64,000 nucleotides of DNA from Candidatus Nitrosocosmicus arcticus (lineage in GTDB: Archaea; Thermoproteota; Nitrososphaeria; Nitrososphaerales; Nitrososphaeraceae): assembly GCF_007826885.1 (NCBI RefSeq), contig NZ_ML675583.1:62001-126000 (forward strand), read 5' to 3'. Positions 37,906 to 45,805 of this stretch are shown here, one piece after another. Both the position numbers and the translations under genes were made by a program. Numbering within the stretch: the first letter of the stretch is position 1; each line of letters starts with the position of its first letter. A model generated the notes under the pieces. It was not told where the DNA came from, did no database searches, and saw nothing but the letters and a program-made list of their open reading frames with translations.

Positions 37906-38292
37906 ATGGAACATGAAAGTATAGAAGTTATTGCTATAACTCCAATTAATTTGACCGAAGACGTACAAAAAGTGGCTTTTGCTGTCAAAAACGTATTACC
38001 AGATTCAGAACTAGTGATAAGAAAGAATAATTTGTATATCAAGATGAATAATTTTAATGGTTTGAGAAAAATAAAAGACAAGATAAGGTCAAAAAAAACA
38101 TTGGCTGTTTTACAGAGAATTTTGTATAATAATTACAACATGCAAAGTACTTGGTTTTTACTAAATAAACAGGCTGCATTTTCAGACGTGGTGGTATTAG
38201 TAGAAAACGAAAATGAATCCCCCTTGGGACCCATAAAAATAACTGTAAACGGCTGCGAATTAGAAAGAATTAATGAATGGTTTGAGAAATAG
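37906..38292 (+). CDS. UPF0201-family RNA-binding-like protein
   Basis: I start at the ATG 37906 (MEHESIEV), seven bases after the UPF0200 stop; an upstream in-frame ATG (37855) would overlap it by 44 bases. The 128-residue product matches UPF0201: VIAITPINLTEDVQKV, a central IRSKKTLAVLQRILYNN and the end SPLGPIKITVNG. The fold resembles ribosomal L5/RNA-binding proteins. The pairing with UPF0200 is conserved in archaea; the biological role is unknown. Confidence 0.85.
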   Translation: MEHESIEVIAITPINLTEDVQKVAFAVKNVLPDSELVIRKNNLYIKMNNFNGLRKIKDKIRSKKTLAVLQRILYNNYNMQSTWFLLNKQAAFSDVVVLVENENESPLGPIKITVNGCELERINEWFEK

Positions 38293-38309
38293 AGGAAAAA
38301 ATAAAACAC

Positions 38310-39188
38310 TCACTCTGCTGAAAGGTCCCAGTAGGTAGCATCTTTAAATTCGGTTTTGGGTTTTCCAAGAGATTTCCATTCCTTAAATGATTTGGGATAT
38401 AGCTTCACGTTTGAAATTCCAGCTGTCTTTAAGGCAAAAAAAGCCAATCCCGACAACGTTCCGACGCTTCCACAGTAAGTAATTATCTCATTGTTTAAGT
38501 CAATACCCCTATTTTCCATGAATCGTTTAAGTTCAGAAGGATTTCTTAAAATGGAATTTTCCGAGCGCAACATGGTGTATGGAATATTCTTTGAATTAGG
38601 AATATGTTCTGTTAAAAAATTCAATCTTTCTCGAGAATCAATTATGATCTTATTTTTATCATTTTGTGCATTTTCTATATATTCAGCATCTGCAAATATA
38701 GAATAATCGATATCAACAGAATGTGAAACTTTAGAATATTTATTAGACTTTCTTTCAATTTCTAAACCTAATTTTTTCCAATTATCATAGGTAACTTCCA
38801 ATAACGCAACATTTCTGTGCCCAACAAACTTAAATGACCACGCTACCCTTGACGCTAGTGCACCAAATGTATCATCATAAATGACTACTAAAGTATCATC
38901 CGATATACCGAGGTTATTTAAAATCTTAATTATAGACTCAGGGTCATCGTTGGATAATAATTCAGCTAGTGGTAAAGAAACGGCCGTCTTTATATGACCT
39001 TTCAAATATTCGTCTCTTTTTCTAACATCCACAACTCTAACTTTATTTTTTTTTATTAGAGTTCTTAGAGTATCAATATCACATACAAGGTTCAAAGAAG
39101 GTGTTGATGGAGGTTTTGCTTTTACACGTTTGTTTACTACCTTTATATCATTTTTTTTTCGGTTTATTGGTTTGTTCAAGCAGCACAT
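38310..39188 (-). CDS. Two-domain rhodanese-type sulfurtransferase
   Basis: A 292-residue thiosulfate/3-mercaptopyruvate sulfurtransferase. The first rhodanese domain (~33-155, KVRVVDVRKRDEYLKGHIKTAV) is structural; the second (~170-285) carries the active Cys in YCGSVGTLSG, closer to the mercaptopyruvate-type CGSGVT than to the thiosulfate-type loop. A basic N-terminal tail of ~20 residues precedes it. Its start overlaps the end of the sulfite/nitrite reductase gene by 13 bases, so it belongs to a sulfur-assimilation operon. Confidence 0.9.
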   Translation of the reverse strand: MCCLNKPINRKKNDIKVVNKRVKAKPPSTPSLNLVCDIDTLRTLIKKNKVRVVDVRKRDEYLKGHIKTAVSLPLAELLSNDDPESIIKILNNLGISDDTLVVIYDDTFGALASRVAWSFKFVGHRNVALLEVTYDNWKKLGLEIERKSNKYSKVSHSVDIDYSIFADAEYIENAQNDKNKIIIDSRERLNFLTEHIPNSKNIPYTMLRSENSILRNPSELKRFMENRGIDLNNEIITYCGSVGTLSGLAFFALKTAGISNVKLYPKSFKEWKSLGKPKTEFKDATYWDLSAE

Positions 39189-41020
39189 TCGCCTCTAGCA
39201 GTTTTTGCGACAAAATTAGAATCGGTTCCATAATCTTTGTAAAAATCAGGTGCGGCGGAAAACGCAGGTAATTCAATTATAGGTAAAAGTAGCTTCTTCA
39301 TATCATCTACATTCTTAATTTCGCCAGCTCCATTTCCATTTGAAATTTTGTAAATCCATTCATTTAATTTTTCATCACCTTTCCTTTCTTTCTTGAAATG
39401 TTCAAATATTTTAAGAACTACATCCATCACCTTTTTAGCTGGAACACGCATGATTGCCTTGCCCAATTCACCATTTTCGCCAGTACTACCCGCAAAAAGC
39501 ATTGTATAGATGGGAACCATGGATGTTCCAATCCTAGTAGCACCTCCATAGAAACCGATAGTTGCGACTTCATGCTGTCCGCAAGAATTAGGACATCCAC
39601 TAATTTTGATAGTAGAATCAACATAGTCTTTATCTAAATCAATATTCAGTTCCAAAAATTTACTTTGGATTTCCTTTGCAAGCCTATGAGAATTGGTAAT
39701 AGCTAGATTACATGATGTAGTTCCAGAACAACCTACTGTAGATACAATTGTATTTGCACCCGGATTTCCTAATCCATTGCCAGATAGTTTTTGGAAAACT
39801 TTTGGTAATTGATCTGCTTTTATATATCTGACCAGAAAGTTTTGTTGAGGAGTATTTCGGGCTTTTTTTTCTAACGAAAATTCCCTGATACATTCTGCAA
39901 GAATCCGTAACTGACTAGAGGTGATATCGCCTGCACCTAAGGTTATATACACACTGTAATAACCAGACTGTTTCTGAGCAACAACATTGGTATTTAGCCA
40001 TCTAGTGTATGGCGTGTCTGCAGAATTGGAATTTATTACTGGTAATTTAATTTTACTCTTAGTAGAGGCTGAGGAAATTGAAGTATTATTCAGATCTCCA
40101 GTATTCAAAAAACCATCGTATGATTTTCTCGTGGGTATAGAAATTGTTGCTTCAACCACAATTCGTTCCTTCAATAATAAGCCCTGAAATTTTTCCCATC
40201 CGATTTCGTTGACCAAATAACGCATTCTATTTCTTGCAAGATTTTCTCTATTTCCTAGTCTGTCATAAAGTCGAATTGTAGCTATAGAAGTAGATAAAAG
40301 CCTAGATTCGGGAGTAAACTCCTCTAATAAATGAGCTATAAATGAGGCAGCGCCTAAGCCACCTCCCAAATACACCCGGAATCCCTTTACTCCATCACGG
40401 ATTGTAGGAACGAGGCCTACGTCGGCTATCCTTACATAACCATGTTCTGGGCAGCAAGAAAAATTAAATTTAAATTTTCTGGGAAGATTCTGACAAATAG
40501 GATTTCTTAGGAAAAACCTCGCTATTGCTTTAGCGTAAGGAGTAGTATCAAATGGTTCATTAGGACATACTCCTGCAAAATGACTGCACATTACATTTCT
40601 AATGGTATTACCGCAAGCTTCCCTAGAAGTAAGTCCTACTTCAGCTAAACCGCGAAATACTTCACTTACATCTTCTAATTGCACCCAGTGCAATTGAATA
40701 TTTTGTCTGGTAGATACATGAGCAGATCCGATTGAGAATGATTCTGATAGACTGGCAATCTTTTCAAGTTGGGTTGGCGTGATATCACCACCTGGAACCT
40801 TTATTCTTATCATACTAAATTCACTATTTAATCTAGAGCCATATGCACCGTTTTGAAGTCTAAAGCGCCTAAATTCATCTGCATTCAATTTATCTTGACG
40901 ATATAGCTTTACCTTATTAGCAAAATATTCGGATTCTTCTGCTAAACCCCATTTTTCATTAGTCTCAAGTTCTTTATTTTTCGATGAAGAAAGAACATCA
41001 TAATCAATAGATTTTGCCAA
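39176..41020 (-). CDS. Siroheme [4Fe-4S] sulfite/nitrite reductase
   Basis: A 614-residue ferredoxin-dependent reductase converting sulfite to sulfide (or nitrite to ammonia). The two cysteine motifs binding the coupled siroheme/4Fe-4S centre are CSGTTSC (~428-434) and CPNSC (~474-478). Duplicated ferredoxin-like halves are recognisable (MIRIKVPGGDITPTQL and YYSVYITLGAGDITSSQL). The operon partner is a sulfurtransferase, which favours assimilatory sulfite reduction. The N-terminus near residue 110 (STRQNIQLHWVQL) carries the siroheme-phosphate arginines. Length is normal. Confidence 0.92.
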   Translation of the reverse strand: MAKSIDYDVLSSSKNKELETNEKWGLAEESEYFANKVKLYRQDKLNADEFRRFRLQNGAYGSRLNSEFSMIRIKVPGGDITPTQLEKIASLSESFSIGSAHVSTRQNIQLHWVQLEDVSEVFRGLAEVGLTSREACGNTIRNVMCSHFAGVCPNEPFDTTPYAKAIARFFLRNPICQNLPRKFKFNFSCCPEHGYVRIADVGLVPTIRDGVKGFRVYLGGGLGAASFIAHLLEEFTPESRLLSTSIATIRLYDRLGNRENLARNRMRYLVNEIGWEKFQGLLLKERIVVEATISIPTRKSYDGFLNTGDLNNTSISSASTKSKIKLPVINSNSADTPYTRWLNTNVVAQKQSGYYSVYITLGAGDITSSQLRILAECIREFSLEKKARNTPQQNFLVRYIKADQLPKVFQKLSGNGLGNPGANTIVSTVGCSGTTSCNLAITNSHRLAKEIQSKFLELNIDLDKDYVDSTIKISGCPNSCGQHEVATIGFYGGATRIGTSMVPIYTMLFAGSTGENGELGKAIMRVPAKKVMDVVLKIFEHFKKERKGDEKLNEWIYKISNGNGAGEIKNVDDMKKLLLPIIELPAFSAAPDFYKDYGTDSNFVAKTARGECAA

Positions 41021-41161
41021 TGTTAACTATATTGTGTTTAACAAACCTTATATTTTTTATGGAATATGCTTATTTGACATATATTGAGCAATTTTCGGAA
41101 TCATTCACTAATTCAAATTTAGAAAAACTTATAGTTACAATTAAAAAACCTATAATAAGGT

Positions 41162-41289
41162 GGGGTCGTAGCGAAGCCAGGCATCGCAACGGGCTCCAGA
41201 TCAAATAATGGGCAATTATTGAAGAAACCCGTGGATCAGGGGTTCAAATAATATAAGTACATATATTAGAACAATTCCCTTCGGCCCCA
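41162..41289 (+). tRNA. trnW: tRNA-Trp (CCA) with two introns
   Basis: Exons 41162-41199, 41227-41247 and 41275-41289 join to a 74-base tRNA: acceptor GGGGTCG/CGGCCCC, D-stem GCGA/TCGC, anticodon stem ACGGG/CCCGT with loop CTCCAGA (anticodon CCA), T-stem AGGGG/CCCTT, discriminator A. Intron 1 (41200-41226, 27 bases) is at the canonical 37/38 site; the flanking CTCC/GAAG helix has one mismatch but both 3-base bulges fit. Intron 2 (41248-41274, 27 bases) lies in the T-loop; GTTC/GAAC forms the 4-bp helix, with bulges AAA and AAT and a perfect 7-bp inner hairpin (TAATATA/TATATTA). Confidence 0.93.
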
Positions 41290-41375
41290 TCTCCCCCCAA
41301 TCATTCTTGAGTTTACACACAATTACAAATAGACTAGATTTTACGGATTAGAAGGAATCATGGATAATACTATAA

Positions 41376-41639
41376 TTAACAAAAATTAGCAACATAAATT
41401 ATTACATATATAGGCTCTGTTTCATCATCGGGTGTTGAAAATGGGTGTTTAGTTTTGGGTGGTGAAATTTTAGGAAGTGAAGGTAAGGGAAAAAAATTGA
41501 TGTTGTCATACGAGCCCCATCTGTTTCCAGATAAATCAAAAACCGTAATACGTAGTCCTTTACAAGTGTGTAAAGTGTATTCTTCCTCTATGAATACTCC
41601 ATTACATATAAAACATTTAACAATATTTTGATTAGTCAT
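41376..41639 (-). CDS. Small zinc-finger-like protein of the accessory island
   Basis: An 87-residue protein whose N-terminus has CFICNGVFIEEEYTLHTC, a CxxC...HxC arrangement that could bind zinc. The rest is Pro/Lys-rich and ends in a hydrophobic stretch YVIIYVANFC. Its start overlaps the end of the 149-residue gene by eight bases, so it is the third gene of the RHH operon. No family recognised. Confidence 0.6.
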   Translation of the reverse strand: MTNQNIVKCFICNGVFIEEEYTLHTCKGLRITVFDLSGNRWGSYDNINFFPLPSLPKISPPKTKHPFSTPDDETEPIYVIIYVANFC

Positions 41640-42081
41640 TTTTAGGTTTTTCCGTAGTAGATAGTTTCATTGAGAATGGTCCATAGGTTGTTCCATTTTG
41701 AGGTGGTTGCGTCTTGTTTTTCATCATTTGTTCTTGAATCAGTCTTAATACATCAAGACCGCCGCTCATTACAGACATGAAATACACACTGAGAGAAGAC
41801 ATTACCGCTAATGGCATTTTTATTTCTCCTACCATTTCCCATGTAATATTGTCCAGCCCCCACCCCTCAGAGAATTTTGGTATAGGATGAGAAGTCAACA
41901 AAGTCAGTGTAGCCGTTTGGGTACCATGGTCTATAGCTACCATTGCATTATCGATATGAACGGTACTAAATTGTTGTGGCAGTATAAGGTTTGAGTTCAT
42001 TTTCACATGTTTTGTGGTTACAGCGTTACCATATTCTTGAGGGTTCTCTTCATTGTTTTCTTTATTCGTCTCATCACTCAT
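41632..42081 (-). CDS. Hypothetical protein, 149 aa (possibly DUF3467-like)
   Basis: Middle gene of the RHH operon; its ATG overlaps the RHH stop (ATGA, 42078-42081). The first ~25 residues are acidic and Asn-rich. The core (STVHIDNAMVAIDHGTQTATLTLL, then WEMVGEIKMPLAVMSSLSVYFMSVM) is beta-rich followed by a helix and vaguely recalls DUF3467, whose members pair with regulators, but this is weak. The tail is Lys/Thr/Pro-rich. Function unknown. Confidence 0.6.
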   Translation of the reverse strand: MSDETNKENNEENPQEYGNAVTTKHVKMNSNLILPQQFSTVHIDNAMVAIDHGTQTATLTLLTSHPIPKFSEGWGLDNITWEMVGEIKMPLAVMSSLSVYFMSVMSGGLDVLRLIQEQMMKNKTQPPQNGTTYGPFSMKLSTTEKPKND

Positions 42082-42287
42082 AGCTTTCCACCTCTGAGTT
42101 TACCTCCTCTTAGATTATTAGCAGACACGCTTTCCTTGCCTATCTCTTTTCTTAATGCATGTTCAACCATTTCAGATAAGTCAATGTTTCTGTTTATAGC
42201 TTCAATCTTTGCCTCTTTCCATAAATTTGAGTCAATTTTAATTGAAGTAGGTACTCTTCCCTTTGAATCGGGTGTTTTTTCTACCAT
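42078..42287 (-). CDS. Ribbon-helix-helix (Arc/CopG-type) DNA-binding protein
   Basis: A 69-residue protein. Residues ~12-50 follow the RHH pattern: a beta strand TSIKID, helix NLWKEAKIEAINRN, the turn with IDLSEMVEHALRKEI. The C-terminus has a small repeat RGGKLRGGKL. It should bind DNA as a dimer of dimers on short repeated sites. Its ATG faces an array of TAGTAGTAT elements shared with the divergent transposase gene, the probable operator. It leads a three-gene overlapping operon. Confidence 0.8.
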   Translation of the reverse strand: MVEKTPDSKGRVPTSIKIDSNLWKEAKIEAINRNIDLSEMVEHALRKEIGKESVSANNLRGGKLRGGKL

Positions 42288-42305
42288 ACTAAGATTATAT
42301 AGTTA

Positions 42306-42384
42306 TAGTAGTATATAAATAATATAGTATAAACCACTAAATGTAAATACTACTATGTTTATACTACTGGTGGTATAGTAGTAT
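42306..42384. promoter_or_regulatory. Array of TAGTAGTAT elements between the RHH gene and the transposase
   Basis: TAGTAGTAT occurs at 42306-42314 and 42376-42384 (plus) and as ATACTACTA at 42347-42355 (minus), with ATACTACT at 42361-42368; a shorter ATAGTAT lies at 42324-42330. The last two full elements form an inverted pair that overlaps the transposase start codon (42383). This is the kind of site RHH proteins bind; regulation of both divergent units is inferred. Confidence 0.65.
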
Positions 42385-43483
42385 GAGCAATAACCAAATA
42401 TATTTTAGAATGGAAAGAGGACTTTTAATCTCACAAGAAGGCTCTATCATCAAGAATACCGAGAATAGTTTTACCGTCCGTTCTCAAACCTTTACGGACA
42501 AGCGATATGAAGTCCAAGTCTTAGAATCTATTGGGGTTTGTAGTTGTCCAGACTTTGAGTACCGAAAGATAGAGTGCTGTAAGCATATCTATGGTGTAAA
42601 ATTGTGGCTTGAAAACCAACCTAAAATCTTTGCAGAGGATGCAATCAAGTGCGACCAGTGCGGTTCAATCAGGGTTATGAAATACGGTCTTTACAAGGAG
42701 AAACAGGTATACAAGTGTAAGGACTGTCAGCACAAATTCAAAGAGCCATCACTGTTAAAGGGATTAAAGTTCGACCCCGAAATCGTTACCTTTGCTTTAG
42801 ACCTTTACTTCTCTGGACTGTCACTAAGAAAGGTAGCTAGAAATCTAAACGACCACTTTGAGTTAGACCTTAGCTTCTCAACCGTCTATTCATGGATACA
42901 AAAATACATCCCTAGAATATCAGAAAATGTTAACAGTCTAATCCCTCAATTGTCAAATCAGTGGCATGTTGACGAGCTTTTCGTAAAGATGAAGGACGGC
43001 GAAACAAGTAAGGGACAAAGCGGATTAGCTTACCTCTGGAATGTAATGGATAGGGAATCAAGATTCTTGATTGCTTCTAAATTGTCTGAAAAAAGGGATA
43101 CTAATGGAGCTATCCAAGCCTTCAATGAAGCCATCAAAAACAGTCATGGTAACAAACCTCAAACTATCTACACTGATGCATTAAGGGCTTATAGAGAAGG
43201 TGTTAAGCAAGTTTTTGGACAGCAGACAGACCACGTTGCCAAGTGTGGTATCAATAAGCCTCATGCCAACAATAATCGAATTGAAAGGCTAAACGGCACA
43301 TTGAGAGAAAGAGTAAAAGTACAGAGAGGGTGGAAAAGCCACAAGTCAGCAATTGCAGAGGGTCAACGCATTTACTATAACTTTGTCAAGCCACATGAAG
43401 CATTAGGGGGTAAGACGCCTGCGGAGCAAGCAGGAATAATAGATAAAAAGAATAGTAAAGATAAATGGAAGAATATTTTATGA
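42383..43483 (+). CDS. DDE transposase with N-terminal SWIM and zinc-ribbon domains
   Basis: A 366-residue protein. Residues ~35-75 form a SWIM zinc finger (CSCPDFEYRKIECCKH), ~86-115 a zinc ribbon (CDQCGS...CKDCQ), and ~135-345 an IS6-like DDE integrase with WHVDELFVK, TDALRAYREG and NRIERLNGTLRERVK giving the D-D-E triad. An HTH-like segment GLSLRKVARNL precedes the catalytic core. G+C is visibly higher than in neighbours (about 45 % in a sampled 100-base piece), suggesting acquisition. I could not identify terminal inverted repeats, so the element boundaries are unknown. Confidence 0.87.
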   Translation: MSNNQIYFRMERGLLISQEGSIIKNTENSFTVRSQTFTDKRYEVQVLESIGVCSCPDFEYRKIECCKHIYGVKLWLENQPKIFAEDAIKCDQCGSIRVMKYGLYKEKQVYKCKDCQHKFKEPSLLKGLKFDPEIVTFALDLYFSGLSLRKVARNLNDHFELDLSFSTVYSWIQKYIPRISENVNSLIPQLSNQWHVDELFVKMKDGETSKGQSGLAYLWNVMDRESRFLIASKLSEKRDTNGAIQAFNEAIKNSHGNKPQTIYTDALRAYREGVKQVFGQQTDHVAKCGINKPHANNNRIERLNGTLRERVKVQRGWKSHKSAIAEGQRIYYNFVKPHEALGGKTPAEQAGIIDKKNSKDKWKNIL

Positions 43484-43587
43484 TTTTTATTCATAAGTAA
43501 ACGTTTAAAAGTCTTTTTTGGTTATATTATTATTAGAAGAAGGAACCGCCATCGTGCCATCCTTTTTCTATAAAAAACCTTTCAGGT

Positions 43588-43614
43588 AGAGAGTGACAGT
43601 TACACTCTCTTTTC
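43588..43614 (+). terminator. Hairpin with T-run after the transposase
   Basis: AGAGAGTG and CACTCTCT form an 8-bp stem around ACAGTTA, followed by TTTT. It lies about 100 bases after the transposase stop and just past the end of the DUF3800 gene, so it could end transcripts from either side. Confidence 0.55.
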
Positions 43615-43616
43615 TC

Positions 43617-44342
43617 TCATGATGGGTATATCTTCAATCCTCTGCCATTGATATTTCCTGTGCTATCACATCTAAATTTATTATATATTATGTTAAATTG
43701 AGTCATAAAGAAACTATCTTGCATTAGATACATTACTACACAATATGAGGCTGCATCAGCAATTTGAATTAAATTTCTCCATTTTGATATTGTGAATAAT
43801 GGTTCTTCTATAATACATTTTACGTCATGATAAGTGGTTCCATTAACTCTTATTGATTGAAAGTAGCTTCTGATTAATTCATCATGATTAGTAGATGAAA
43901 AATGGTCTGTAATTACTAATCCATTCTCCCATGTAAATCCTGATTGTCTTCGTAAATCTGCAACTCCCATATCTAATCTCTCTATCAAAAATTTCCAACA
44001 ATCTCTTTCTACCTCGTCAATTGGGTGTTTTGTTTGATATTTCTGTTTATCTATGACTACTGATACTAAATTAATATTTAACCTTGATATTAAACTATAA
44101 AATTCACCTAAAATTCGTAAGTTTAAGCCTTGATACTGATTTAAGTAACTAAATTCCCTATCCATTCGGTATATATTTCTAGTATGAATTTCAGTAATAC
44201 CAAATTGATTTTTAAAACAATTTATAGAAGTATCTATATCTTTCCAATCATATTCATTTATTATAATACCACTGAGACAAAAATATGAATCCCTATTACT
44301 GAGTTCTGGTTTGCCTGAATCATCGACATATATAAGATACAC
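43617..44342 (-). CDS. DUF3800-domain protein
   Basis: A 241-residue protein with the DUF3800 pattern: an N-terminal IYVDDSGKPEL (Asp-Asp/Glu-Ser-Gly), FCLSGIIINEYDW strand, a central VVIDKQKY and the C-terminal IQIADAASYCV that supplies another Asp. The family is RNase H-like and is common on mobile elements and in defence-associated loci; its activity is not proven. Start GTG at 44342. It converges on the transposase and shares the accessory island. Confidence 0.8.
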   Translation of the reverse strand: MYLIYVDDSGKPELSNRDSYFCLSGIIINEYDWKDIDTSINCFKNQFGITEIHTRNIYRMDREFSYLNQYQGLNLRILGEFYSLISRLNINLVSVVIDKQKYQTKHPIDEVERDCWKFLIERLDMGVADLRRQSGFTWENGLVITDHFSSTNHDELIRSYFQSIRVNGTTYHDVKCIIEEPLFTISKWRNLIQIADAASYCVVMYLMQDSFFMTQFNIIYNKFRCDSTGNINGRGLKIYPS

Positions 44343-44433
44343 TGTTTTGTAGATTTATTATTGGTATTTTAATCCTTTACCACCCATTTTTAAACACCCA
44401 AAATTAACACCGAAGGAATGGACAGAACAAAAA

Positions 44434-44751
44434 TTAGTTGTTCCTCTTGAAGCTAAAATAACAAGAATGACATCGATCTTTACCATAAATAACGCCATCT
44501 TTACCACATTCAGAGCATTTTTTCTCATTATCAACAGTAGAATCCAAGGATTTTATCTTTTGAATACATTTGTCACACAATGGAGCATCCAAATTATGAC
44601 TAGATATGAAGACGTCTCCACATTGTGAACATCTGAAACTATAAATTTTTCCTCTAGGTTTCCATTTCTTGAATGGATTAGCTGTAAAAGTGTAAAATAT
44701 TTTTCTAAATGGATTGGCCATAAAGTATATAATATTTATGCAATCAGACAT
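44434..44751 (-). CDS. Small double zinc-ribbon protein
   Basis: A 105-residue protein with two zinc-ribbon-like modules: CSQCGDVF...CDKC and CSECGKDGV...CHSC. The N-terminus contains a short duplicated motif ANPFRKIFYTFTANPFKKW. A second in-frame ATG (44721, MANPFRK) is an alternative start, although a TATA-like stretch just upstream of it leaves this open. Probably a nucleic-acid- or protein-binding adaptor; no family name can be given. Confidence 0.62.
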   Translation of the reverse strand: MSDCINIIYFMANPFRKIFYTFTANPFKKWKPRGKIYSFRCSQCGDVFISSHNLDAPLCDKCIQKIKSLDSTVDNEKKCSECGKDGVIYGKDRCHSCYFSFKRNN

Positions 44752-44806
44752 TTTAATTTAATGGCATAGGGAATTCAAGAAAGGATGCCATAAATCAAAC
44801 AGAGAA

Positions 44807-45076
44807 CTACAAACTTCTATATAGTTGTCTATTCCCAATACGGATAAAAAAAACTCCTGAGGAAATCAATATCAAAGAAATAAATAAAAATAAAGGATTT
44901 ATCATTTGTCTAAGATATTCAGGTGCACTTGAAAGATAATTGCAGTTCTCCGCACAAATCTTTGTAACGGGAAACAGAAGTAAAATCAATCCAAATAAAA
45001 TCAACATAGCGATTCCAGCAGTAGAGATGAGAGCACCTAGTTTTATCATACGACGATATCTCAATGAAGTATCCAT
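44807..45076 (-). CDS. Small two-helix membrane protein
   Basis: An 89-residue protein with two hydrophobic helices (residues ~13-35 and ~57-77) separated by a short loop with two Cys (KICAENCNYLS) and basic ends. The topology and size fit many archaeal orphan membrane proteins. It lies 20 bases after the 199-residue gene on the same strand, so both may be co-transcribed. Function unknown. Confidence 0.6.
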   Translation of the reverse strand: MDTSLRYRRMIKLGALISTAGIAMLILFGLILLLFPVTKICAENCNYLSSAPEYLRQMINPLFLFISLILISSGVFFIRIGNRQLYRSL

Positions 45077-45096
45077 CTAACAATCTTGCCTAAATT

Positions 45097-45696
45097 CTAA
45101 TATTCAAGTTTGGATGAATCTATAGTAACGTATTTGTATTCACCATTTTTTGAAACTCTATTGAATTGTTTGTTATAATATAAAAAAGGAACATCATCCT
45201 TCGTGTGAAGGTCCCAAATTTTATGGACTTGATCGAAATACACTTTTCTTTTTTTTATTTTGCGTCTAATTAGTTCATGACATAATATATGAGATATTTT
45301 TGCACAGTTATTGTCAGCAAAGAACTTTTCATTTTTGAAATCTGAAGAAAAAACTTTGGGTCTCAACCAAGTGGCTTGTCCAAAATTCTCACCATGATAT
45401 ACATCCATACGACAATCCGACCACAAAGGCCCAAAATAAGTAAGATAGAAATGAAATATGGAGAAACCCCTTTCTCGATGATCTCTTAATAGATAGGCGA
45501 GATTGATCCTATCAAATAGTCTTCCAGGAATCACCGGTAAGATATCTACCTCCACAGACAAATCTTCTTTAAACTCATGTTTAATCCACCACTGAAAAAA
45601 TCGCACCATTGAAGAAACATAATCCCAATCTTCTTGATACCGTTTCTTCCATTCTTCATTTTTTGATACATAAATAAAAAAAAGCCTATCTTGCAA
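45097..45696 (-). CDS. Hypothetical protein with HExxR-like motif
   Basis: A 199-residue protein starting at TTG 45696. It is rich in aromatic residues (RFFQWWIKHEF, FHFYLTYFGPLW). ISHILCHELIRRK near residue 140 resembles, but does not match, the HExxH zinc-protease motif. The N-terminus FFIYVSKNEEW could be a beta strand of an alpha/beta domain. No family recognised. It is at the right edge of the accessory island, divergent from the glyoxalase-like gene. Confidence 0.55.
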   Translation of the reverse strand: MQDRLFFIYVSKNEEWKKRYQEDWDYVSSMVRFFQWWIKHEFKEDLSVEVDILPVIPGRLFDRINLAYLLRDHRERGFSIFHFYLTYFGPLWSDCRMDVYHGENFGQATWLRPKVFSSDFKNEKFFADNNCAKISHILCHELIRRKIKKRKVYFDQVHKIWDLHTKDDVPFLYYNKQFNRVSKNGEYKYVTIDSSKLEY

Positions 45697-45805
45697 TAAT
45701 AACTACACATCATACATCAATAAAATTTTTGACACGTTAAAAGTCTACGTAAAACACATTTGCATACAAAAAGTTCATAATTTAGAAGTAATATAGACAA
45801 ATTAG

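Noticed and set aside
39398-39893. Small frames on both strands inside the siroheme reductase gene
   Set aside because: Shadows of a full-length enzyme with both iron-sulfur motifs.
41275-41300. Attachment-site repeat for an element integrated in tRNA-Trp
   Set aside because: I could not find a second copy of the tRNA 3' end in the following 5 kb, so no att site is reported.
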